NCBI GenBank assembly: GCA_947452755.1
Contig: CANGDT010000008.1
Location: 1 to 48,458 of the forward strand
Direction of reading: 5' to 3'
Origin: Actinomycetota bacterium
GTDB lineage: Bacteria > Actinomycetota > Actinomycetes > S36-B12 > UBA5976
Length of the DNA stretch: 48,458 bases
The number at the start of each line of letters is the position of its first letter. The first letter of the stretch is position 1. The notes beneath the pieces are model-generated. The model saw only the letters and a list, made by a program, of their open reading frames with translations, made no database searches and was not told the origin of the DNA. Shown here in pieces: positions 41,218 to 48,458 of this stretch. A program made the position numbers and the translations under genes.

Positions 41218-41316
41218 AGAGTGCGAGTGGCGCAACACCTAATCGTCCTACTGGGGCACACTTTCGTCAAGCGGATTGGCAGGGAAATACTGACGCAAAC
41301 CGCACTTGGGCATAAG

Positions 41317-41346
41317 AAAAGGGCCCACGTTTCCGGGAGCCCTTTT
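41317..41346 (-). terminator. Terminator after the betaine-transport operon
   Basis: AAAAGGGC...GCCCTTTT inverted repeat followed by T-rich sequence on the minus strand. Confidence 0.75.
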
Positions 41347-41364
41347 GCTTTGTTGAACTAGTTG

Positions 41365-42315
41365 TTACTTGGTCCAGGTAGCGACGAGATCTGCATGTGC
41401 ATCGATCCACTTCTGTGCGGCTGCCTCTGGGGTCATTCCGCCATCAATGTCTGCTGCAACAGCATTCTGATCATCGTTTGTCCACTTCCAAGCCTTGACC
41501 AAGCGACCGAATGGGTCAGTTGATTCAGATAGCTTCTTGCTACCAAGCTTTGGAAGAACAGTCTCTGGGTAGTCAGTCAAGCCGGAAGCGGCTGCTGGAT
41601 CTGTCCAGTCGTTTGCAGGGAAGTTCACACGAGCCAACTTGATCTTTGCAAGCAGATTCTGTGGTGTCCACCAGTAAGCAAGTACTGCAGTCTTGTCCTT
41701 GTCAGCCTTAGTGAATGCATCAATAAGCGCTGATTCTGAACCCTGTGAAAGAACTGTGTAGTTCAGGTTGTTTGCCTTCACAAGCTTTTCACCAATGGTT
41801 GTGTATCCCGGAGGACCTTCAAGCCATGCGCCCTTGCCCTTTGACTCTGGAGTCTTGAACAGGTCAGCGTACTTGTTGAGGTTTGCTGAGTCTGTGATGT
41901 CTGGGTACTTGTCAGCCATCCACTGTGGAACGTACATACCGATAAGACCGATGTTGCCATCAGGACCTAGATCGACAACAGCGCCGCGCTTTTCCCAATC
42001 GGACCAGCGACCGCCGCCCCAGTCCTCAACGATGAGGTCAATGGTGCCGGCTTCCATGGCGTCGTAAGTGACGGTGCCTTCATCCAGAGTTGTCTGGGTG
42101 ATGGTGCAACCAAGCGACTTACCAATGTTTGTCAGAACCTGAGCTGATGCGGTGTAGCCAACCCATGCGTGCATGGCGATTGCATACGAACCACAAGCTT
42201 CTGCTGGCTTGTCTGATGATGAAGCCTTATCAACACTTCCGCAAGCGGTGAGTGCAAGACCAACAGCAGCAGCAAGTGCAACAGCCTTTAGGCCCTTTCC
42301 TGTCTTTCGGGTCAT
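41365..42315 (-). CDS. Glycine betaine/proline-type ABC substrate-binding lipoprotein (OpuAC family)
   Basis: Lipobox LTACGS; HAWVGYTASAQVLTNIGKSLGC; WGGGRWSDWEKRG; downstream of the cognate permease. Confidence 0.88.
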   Translation of the reverse strand: MTRKTGKGLKAVALAAAVGLALTACGSVDKASSSDKPAEACGSYAIAMHAWVGYTASAQVLTNIGKSLGCTITQTTLDEGTVTYDAMEAGTIDLIVEDWGGGRWSDWEKRGAVVDLGPDGNIGLIGMYVPQWMADKYPDITDSANLNKYADLFKTPESKGKGAWLEGPPGYTTIGEKLVKANNLNYTVLSQGSESALIDAFTKADKDKTAVLAYWWTPQNLLAKIKLARVNFPANDWTDPAAASGLTDYPETVLPKLGSKKLSESTDPFGRLVKAWKWTNDDQNAVAADIDGGMTPEAAAQKWIDAHADLVATWTK

Positions 42316-42380
42316 TCTTTTCTCCTGTCGAGAGGTGGATTTCCACGTAGGGCTATCATCCCGAACCTACGGTCCGAAAT

Positions 42381-44354
42381 CTAGTGTTTCGGTGCGGAAT
42401 TTCTCCGAACCGCGAACTGTGCGATGCGGTCGATCATGACACCAAGGAGCAAAATTGCCAGACCAGCAACAAGCCCCTTGCCTTGAAGCTCAGGTTTTGC
42501 TCCACCCAGAATTACCAGGTAGCCCAGTCCGCCCGAACCAACAAGTCCGCCAATAACAACGACCGCAAGTACAAATATCAATCCTTGATTAGTTGCAAGC
42601 AAAAGGGAGTTCTTTGCGGCAGGAAGTTGCACCTTTGTTATGAGTTGCCACTTTGTGGAACCTGCCGAAATGGCGGCTTCTGTCATATTCGTTGGTACTT
42701 CGCGGATTCCTTGACCGACAATCTTGACCACGATAGGGATCGAATAGATGATGCCTGTTGCAATTCCGGTAAAACGTGACGGACCAAAGAAGCCCAACAT
42801 TGGGATCAGGTACACGAACGCGGGTAGCACTTGGGCTGCATCCAGAAACGGTCGCAGGACCTGGTCGGCGCGAGTGCTGCGCCCAATCCACACACCTAAC
42901 ACAACACCAACGCCCATGGTCAACAAAGTTGCGACGATTGTTTGTGTAAACGTGACCATGGTGTCCTGCCACAAACCAGTTGCAACAATCGCGAGCAACA
43001 ACGTGGCGGTAACAATGGCGGAACGAATTCCACCCAACACGAACGAAATACCAGTGATTGCCAGTCCAGTGACAAACCATGGTGAGCCAGTCAGCAAACT
43101 CTCCATCGGATTCAAAATCCCAATTGTGATTGCATGATTCAAGCCGGTAGTCAAAATCTGCATATTCTCAACAACCCAGTTCACGCTGGTGTCAGCAACC
43201 TTTGCAACGGGCTTAGCTATCGAAGCACCTTCAGGAAAGTACGCTGCAAAAGGAACGGAACGCGACAGCACCATAGCCACAATCGTTCCTACGCCACCAA
43301 CGGCAAGACCAATTCGACGATTGCGAACCGATACATCAGACGGCGGAATAAACGAATCACGCTTCGCAACAATCGCGCTAGTGCTTCTATCCAACATGAT
43401 TGCCAGGAACACAACAGCAAGACCAGCCACGATGCCGTTGCCAACATCGCGAACAATCAGCGCATTGATAACAGGTTTACCGAGACCAGGTGCGCCAATC
43501 AACGTAGCAATAACTGCAAATGACATTGCGGCCAGCATTGTCTGGTTCACGCCAAGAACAATCGTGCGCGATGCCATAGGCAATTGGACCTTGAGTAGTT
43601 TTTGCGTTGTTGTTGTACCCATCGAGGTACTTGCTTCAACGGGACTTGTTGGTACTCCGCGAATACCAAACGCCGTAATACGAATCGCGATAGGAATGCA
43701 ATAAACCATCGTTGCAATCGTTGCTGCAGGCGGGCCAATCATGAACACGAGTGCAAGCGGCGCAAGGTACACAAGAGTTGGCAAAATTTGGGCAAGATCC
43801 AAAATTGGTGTGAGAAGTTTCAACACCCGATCCGACAAACCTGCCCACACACCCAATGGCAAACCGATAGCAAGCGAGAGCACAACGGCTGCAATAGTCA
43901 GCGCAAGTGTGTCCATCGAATCAGTCCACAAACCCATTGCGCCGCAACCAAATGTCAACGCCATTGCCAGCAGCGAAGTCTTGAGGTTCGAGGTGGCATA
44001 CACAATGAAACCAATAAGCGCGAGCACACCAAGCCAACCAAAAACAGGAATCGAAGAGCCTTCCAGTGGCTGAGAAATGATGCTGCGAATCAACGACACA
44101 AACGTGTCAATAAAGTGACGAATTGGATTAAAGAAATAAATAAAAATAGGCGCATCACGATGGCCGCGAATCATCTTCGCCCACACATCAACCCGGGCTG
44201 ACATACGCGTATCGTCATAAGTTGCTAAGACATAGGTGAACTTGCCGTGCATGGCACGCCCCGCCGCAATCCAGGCCACAAGAATTCCACCAAGAATCCA
44301 GCCACGGTTGATCGTGCGTTTCGTTGGCAGTATTACTTCTTGGTCAGCGCTCAT
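42381..44354 (-). CDS. Glycine betaine ABC permease, tandem-fused (two permease domains in one polypeptide)
   Basis: Two copies of the permease core: [33 protein letters not shown]... and [33 protein letters not shown]... Confidence 0.9.
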   Translation of the reverse strand: MSADQEVILPTKRTINRGWILGGILVAWIAAGRAMHGKFTYVLATYDDTRMSARVDVWAKMIRGHRDAPIFIYFFNPIRHFIDTFVSLIRSIISQPLEGSSIPVFGWLGVLALIGFIVYATSNLKTSLLAMALTFGCGAMGLWTDSMDTLALTIAAVVLSLAIGLPLGVWAGLSDRVLKLLTPILDLAQILPTLVYLAPLALVFMIGPPAATIATMVYCIPIAIRITAFGIRGVPTSPVEASTSMGTTTTQKLLKVQLPMASRTIVLGVNQTMLAAMSFAVIATLIGAPGLGKPVINALIVRDVGNGIVAGLAVVFLAIMLDRSTSAIVAKRDSFIPPSDVSVRNRRIGLAVGGVGTIVAMVLSRSVPFAAYFPEGASIAKPVAKVADTSVNWVVENMQILTTGLNHAITIGILNPMESLLTGSPWFVTGLAITGISFVLGGIRSAIVTATLLLAIVATGLWQDTMVTFTQTIVATLLTMGVGVVLGVWIGRSTRADQVLRPFLDAAQVLPAFVYLIPMLGFFGPSRFTGIATGIIYSIPIVVKIVGQGIREVPTNMTEAAISAGSTKWQLITKVQLPAAKNSLLLATNQGLIFVLAVVVIGGLVGSGGLGYLVILGGAKPELQGKGLVAGLAILLLGVMIDRIAQFAVRRNSAPKH

Positions 44355-45391
44355 TGATGAGCTCCTGCACCGATCACGCGCAAGATGTCTGTTGCGGTGA
44401 TGACACCGAGTGACGTCCCGTTTTCAACAACAGTGACTGGGCCAGTGGAATTGAGAACTGTGGCAGTCGCATCACGAATTACTGTGCTTGCTTCAATCTG
44501 TTGGTCTGATGTTGGTTCATTTGCTGAATGTGGTCGCGCAATTGAGCGAACTGTTAGTACGTGCGACTTGGGGATGTCGCGGGTGAAGTCGGCCACGTAT
44601 TCGTCAGCAGGGTTGGCAATGAGTTCCTCAGCTGTACCCATTTGAACGACAGCGCCATCGCGCATGATTGCAATGCGATCACCGAGCTTGAGCGCTTCAT
44701 CTAAGTCGTGCGTGATGAACACCATGGTCTTGCCCAGTTCCTTATGCAAGCGAATTACTTCGGTTTGCATGTCGCGGCGAATCAGAGGATCAAGGGCAGA
44801 GAATGGTTCGTCGAGGAACAACACCTCTGGGTCAACTGCAAGAGCGCGAGCAAGGCCAACACGTTGTTGCATACCGCCAGACAATTGCTCGGGGAAAGCC
44901 TGTTCAAAGCCCTGCAATCCAACCAAGTCAATAACTTCGCGTGCACGTTCGTGGCGTAGTTCTTTCTTGACGCCATTGATTTCCAAAGCAAAAGCGATGT
45001 TGTCGATGACTTTGCGGTGCGGCAACAAGCCAAAATTCTGGAACACCATTGAGAACTTTGTCCGGCGAAGGTCGCGCAGGTGCGCATCATTGGCTTTCAA
45101 AATGTCTTCGCCATCAATGATGACGCTTCCTGCAGTGGGTTCAATCAATCGAGTAAGGCAACGCACTAGGGTCGATTTGCCTGAGCCTGACAAACCCATA
45201 ACAACGAATACTTCGCCAGGTGCAACATCAAATGACACATCGCGGACGGCAGCCGTATTGCCAGTCTTTGCGCGGAGTTCAGCGCGAGGCAGTGCTGCAT
45301 CAGGACTCCCAACAATCTTGTCCGGGTTAGGGCCGAATACCTGCCACAAATTGCGAACTGAAATTGCGCTGGTGCTTGCATGGTTACTCAT
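44351..45391 (-). CDS. Glycine betaine ABC ATPase with C-terminal CBS-like region
   Basis: [51 protein letters not shown]; 4-nt overlap with permease. Confidence 0.93.
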   Translation of the reverse strand: MSNHASTSAISVRNLWQVFGPNPDKIVGSPDAALPRAELRAKTGNTAAVRDVSFDVAPGEVFVVMGLSGSGKSTLVRCLTRLIEPTAGSVIIDGEDILKANDAHLRDLRRTKFSMVFQNFGLLPHRKVIDNIAFALEINGVKKELRHERAREVIDLVGLQGFEQAFPEQLSGGMQQRVGLARALAVDPEVLFLDEPFSALDPLIRRDMQTEVIRLHKELGKTMVFITHDLDEALKLGDRIAIMRDGAVVQMGTAEELIANPADEYVADFTRDIPKSHVLTVRSIARPHSANEPTSDQQIEASTVIRDATATVLNSTGPVTVVENGTSLGVITATDILRVIGAGAHQ

Positions 45392-46890
45392 TAGTTACTG
45401 CCTTCCATAGTGCGAAACCATTCCGAACGTGCCGGTACAAGATTGTGCCAAATGTGCTTGTGCTCGAGATACTCGGCAAGACCAGCGTCGCCCAATTCGC
45501 GCCCAACGCCAGACTGCTTGTATCCGCCCCATTCTGCCTGAGCAACATATGGGTGATAGTCGTTAATCCAAATCGTTCCATGACGAAGTTTGCGGGCAAC
45601 GCGTTGTGCCTTGTCGTCATCGGTTGTCCAAACCGCGCCAGCAAGTCCGTAAATAGTGTCGTTACCAAGTGCGATGGCTTCAGCCTCGGTGTCAAACACT
45701 TCAACTGTCAGCACTGGTCCGAATGATTCATCCTGTACACATGTCATGTCGGTGGTGCAATTGTCCAGAACTGTCGGGCGGAAAAAATAGCCGTTAGTGA
45801 ACTGTTCCCCTGAAGGGCGCACGCCACCAGCGCGCAGTGTGGCGCCTTCGGCTACAGCGGCATTGACGTAGGCTTCGACTTTGTCTCGATGCGCAGCGCT
45901 GATCAGCGAACCGGATTCGGCATCATCGTCATAGGCGCCACCCAAAACAATGTGGTCCGCGCGTCGAGCAATTTCATCAACGACTCGGTCATGCACACTG
46001 CGTTCGACCAAAAGGCGAGCACCTGCTGAACAAACTTGACCCGAATGCAAAAACACTGCCGTCAGTGCGTTATCAATCGCCGCATCCAAATCAGCATCAG
46101 CAAAAATAATGTTGGGATTCTTTCCACCCAGCTCAAGTGCTACTCGTTTAACGGTTTCAGCGGCATTTGCCATCACTCGTTTGCCGGTGGCTAGCCCACC
46201 AGTGAACGACACCATGTCGACATCGGGATGCACGCTGAGTGGACCGCCAGCAGTGGCACCAGCACCAAACACAATATTGGCCACACCATCGGGCACGCCA
46301 GCTTCGCTGAGGGAATTCATCAGCAGGGATGTCGTTGATGGCGTGAGTTCACTTGGTTTGATGACGAATGTGCAACCTGTTGCCAGCGCAGGCGCAATCT
46401 TCCACGACGCTTGGAGTAGAGGATAATTCCACGGCGTAATCATTGCGACAATCCCGATAGGTTCGGTGACCATGGTGCTGCGAATTCCATCGCGACCTAC
46501 ATTGATGTCACGTTCATGCAATTCGTTTGCCTTGGTTGCAAAATGACGGAACACGGAAATCACATCATCAATGTCATAGCGCGCTTCAACAATGCGCTTG
46601 GCAGTGTCCTCGCTTTCGGCGGAAGCAAAAATCTCTTTATCGCGCTCAAGGATGTCGGCGACCTGACTTAAGATCTTCGAGCGCTGTTCACCAGTAAATG
46701 AACCCCAATGTCCACCGTCGAATGCGGCACGTGCAGCTTCAATTGCTGCGGTGGTGTCCGCGGCCGTTGCTTCGGCAAAGGTTGCTACTTCGTGGCCGTC
46801 GGCAGGATGCGTGATGGTGCGCGTGCCGCCGTCGCTACTGGCACGACGTTGCCCATTGATAAGCAACTGTGTGACATCGTGATTCAGCAT
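45391..46890 (-). CDS. betB: Betaine-aldehyde dehydrogenase-like aldehyde dehydrogenase
   Basis: [48 protein letters not shown] 46890 with SD AGGAAA; stop overlaps next ATG (TAATG). Confidence 0.9.
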   Translation of the reverse strand: MLNHDVTQLLINGQRRASSDGGTRTITHPADGHEVATFAEATAADTTAAIEAARAAFDGGHWGSFTGEQRSKILSQVADILERDKEIFASAESEDTAKRIVEARYDIDDVISVFRHFATKANELHERDINVGRDGIRSTMVTEPIGIVAMITPWNYPLLQASWKIAPALATGCTFVIKPSELTPSTTSLLMNSLSEAGVPDGVANIVFGAGATAGGPLSVHPDVDMVSFTGGLATGKRVMANAAETVKRVALELGGKNPNIIFADADLDAAIDNALTAVFLHSGQVCSAGARLLVERSVHDRVVDEIARRADHIVLGGAYDDDAESGSLISAAHRDKVEAYVNAAVAEGATLRAGGVRPSGEQFTNGYFFRPTVLDNCTTDMTCVQDESFGPVLTVEVFDTEAEAIALGNDTIYGLAGAVWTTDDDKAQRVARKLRHGTIWINDYHPYVAQAEWGGYKQSGVGRELGDAGLAEYLEHKHIWHNLVPARSEWFRTMEGSN

Positions 46891-46921
46891 GGATTTCCTT
46901 TGGTGTGTGTTCGGGTTAAGA

Positions 46922-47704
46922 CTATTCGCGCCAGATATCGGTATCACCCGATAACTCGTTTGCGCTAGCTATGACTTTGTGGGCGAGTTCGTCAAGTGGG
47001 AGCTTGGTAAGTCGACCGGATGGACCAGAGACTGTGAGTGCTGCGACGACTTCGCCATAAGCATCACGGATTGGTGCACCAACAGCCATGAAGCCTTCTT
47101 CCATTTCTTCGTTTGCAACAGCCCAGCCACGTTCACGAATCTGGCCGAGTTCTCTTTCGAGCTCGTCGACATTGGTGATGGTGAATTCTGTGAGTCGTTC
47201 CAGTTTGGTTGGTCGGGCTGCTTTGCGAGCATCGTTGTCGAGCCAGGCAGTGAGAGCTTTTCCTGATGCAGTGCAATGAACAGGTACGCGCTGGCCAAGC
47301 CAGCTGCGCAGGCTGCGCAGATTCGAGCCGGCAACTTGGTCGACATAGAGAACCGAGTCCCCATCGAGTACTGCGATGTTGACTGTCTCGCCTGTCTCGG
47401 AAGCCAGAGCGCGTGTGACTGCGCGTGATCCAGATACACCTTCGAGGTTGCTGGTCACCGAACCTGCAAGGCGAACAATGCCGCGACCTAAGCGAAAGCG
47501 ACCGCGATCTGAGAGTTGTTCAACAAGATTTCGCGTCAGAAGCGCAGACATCAGACGTGATGCGGTTGATTTATGAATGCCAAGTTCGGCAGCAATCTCG
47601 GTGACACCGCATTCACCGCGCGCGCCAAGGATCTCCAAGATATGCAAAGCGCGGTCTACGGACTGGACAGAAGTAGTCCCTGCCTCGGAAACGGCGTTGC
47701 TCAT
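46922..47704 (-). CDS. IclR-family transcriptional regulator
   Basis: HTH ECGVTEIAAELGIHKSTASRLMSALLTRNLVEQ; C-term VHCTASGKALTAWL, RGWAVANEEMEEGFMAVGAPIRD. Confidence 0.95.
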   Translation of the reverse strand: MSNAVSEAGTTSVQSVDRALHILEILGARGECGVTEIAAELGIHKSTASRLMSALLTRNLVEQLSDRGRFRLGRGIVRLAGSVTSNLEGVSGSRAVTRALASETGETVNIAVLDGDSVLYVDQVAGSNLRSLRSWLGQRVPVHCTASGKALTAWLDNDARKAARPTKLERLTEFTITNVDELERELGQIRERGWAVANEEMEEGFMAVGAPIRDAYGEVVAALTVSGPSGRLTKLPLDELAHKVIASANELSGDTDIWRE

Positions 47705-47731
47705 GGCGCAACGCTATGCGCCATGAGCAAC
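47696..47731 (-). promoter_or_regulatory. 36-nt palindrome spanning the iclR start codon; candidate autoregulatory operator
   Basis: GTTGCTCATGGCGCA-ACGCTA-TGCGCCATGAGCAAC, perfect 15-bp arms; contains GTTGC-N7-GCAAC (47696-47712). Confidence 0.6.
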
Positions 47732-47843
47732 TGGTGTCTAGATTTTGTCCGAATTCCTACATAACAAATCTGTTAGCAAACTCCACAATACGAAATCCCG
47801 ATTGGATCCATACTGTGCGAGTTCCCAAGACTGCAATCTCGTC

Positions 47844-48458
47844 TTAAGACGCTGCCGGCATGATGAAAAGTTGGACTCCATCTGCCATGGCACCGTCGGT
47901 CCAGTCGCCACAGTACAAATGTATGCGCTGTCCATCGCTTACGGAAATGTAGTTACTGAAAGAAAAGCTTTGGTTGCCAGTATTTTCAGACAGGAATTGA
48001 TAAGTTCCGCCATCGCTCACGTGGTCCATTGAGGTTGTGGCCGCGCAGTATGCAATTCCGCTCACTCCGTAGAGCTGCATATTTGCAAGAACCAGATAAT
48101 TCCCCGCGGGGAGTGGTTCACTCTGTGCCAGATCAACTGTGCTCCACCCTGATTGAGGAACGGTGATTGAAGCCCAAGAATTTGAGTAGCCATACACGTG
48201 GGTTACGTTCGGAATTGCTGGGGAACCTGCTGGACCCGGATCGCCCTGGGGTCCTGGTGCGCCGTCTTGGCCATTGATTCCGTTTGCACCATCTGCACCG
48301 TTTGAACCTGCTGGTCCTTGCGCACCATTAGATCCCTTTGCTCCGGCTGTTCCCCAGGAAACGAGTCGTTCAGTCTTCTTGCACTTTGCGTTACCTGTGA
48401 TGATGCGTAGTGCACCTGTTGTCTTTACTGCACATGCCTTAATGGTCGGTGTGCTGAC
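47844..48458 (-). CDS. Collagen-like (Gly-X-Y) repeat surface/secreted protein, N-terminus beyond window edge
   Basis: Open minus-strand frame from window end: ...IKACAVKTTGALRIITGNAKCKKTERLVSWGTAGAKGSNGAQGPAGSNGADGANGINGQDGAPGPQGDPGPAGSPAIPNVTHVYGYSNSW...MPAAS*. Confidence 0.8.
   Translation of the reverse strand, partial: VSTPTIKACAVKTTGALRIITGNAKCKKTERLVSWGTAGAKGSNGAQGPAGSNGADGANGINGQDGAPGPQGDPGPAGSPAIPNVTHVYGYSNSWASITVPQSGWSTVDLAQSEPLPAGNYLVLANMQLYGVSGIAYCAATTSMDHVSDGGTYQFLSENTGNQSFSFSNYISVSDGQRIHLYCGDWTDGAMADGVQLFIMPAAS

Noticed and set aside
43602-44201. 199-aa plus-strand ORF
   Set aside because: Antisense of the fused permease, extremely Cys/His/Asn/Arg-rich shadow frame.
44664-45410. 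248-aa plus-strand ORF
   Set aside because: Antisense to the conserved ABC ATPase; no recognisable motif of its own.
48203-48415. 70-aa minus-strand ORF called by the track
   Set aside because: Out-of-frame reading of the collagen-like coding sequence; the correct frame is the Gly-X-Y frame open to the window edge.

Overview
Chromosomal window from an actinomycete-like (Actinomycetota) bacterium. The assignment rests on gene content and synteny: clpS-DUF2017-mec-cysM/cysO-murI-rph-rdgB, DUF3039, DUF3618, PEPC plus GTP-type PEPCK, and an actinobacterial-style tmRNA. The left edge holds the 3' part of ssrA (tmRNA), including its tag ORF. It is followed by a 68-bp direct repeat that duplicates the tmRNA 3' tail and terminator around a hairpin-rich 93-nt insert. 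The middle is mostly housekeeping and transport genes, with two tRNAs (Leu-UAG, Lys-CUU). The right third (about 31.4-47.7 kb) is a coherent choline / glycine betaine / dimethylglycine / sarcosine catabolic island in two minus-strand operons: iclR-betB-opuA(ATPase)-opuB(fused permease)-opuC, and DMGDH-like-soxB-soxD-soxA-soxG-folD-betA. The right edge cuts a collagen-like (Gly-X-Y) protein that the ORF track mis-splits. Most interesting observations: (i) a near-identical 17-bp palindrome (GTTGC-N7-GCAAC, 14/17 identical) at the heads of both betaine operons, one copy nested in a 36-nt palindrome over the iclR start codon, proposed as the IclR operator; (ii) a single-ORF fusion of an APC-family permease to a flavin-containing monooxygenase; (iii) a DoxX-Rieske fusion with an internal twin-arginine motif; (iv) a perfect Nur-type box upstream of a nickel/cobalt permease; (v) the tmRNA-tail duplication; (vi) the missing betaine-to-dimethylglycine step in an otherwise complete pathway. 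All homology calls come from reading motifs by eye; no search was run.
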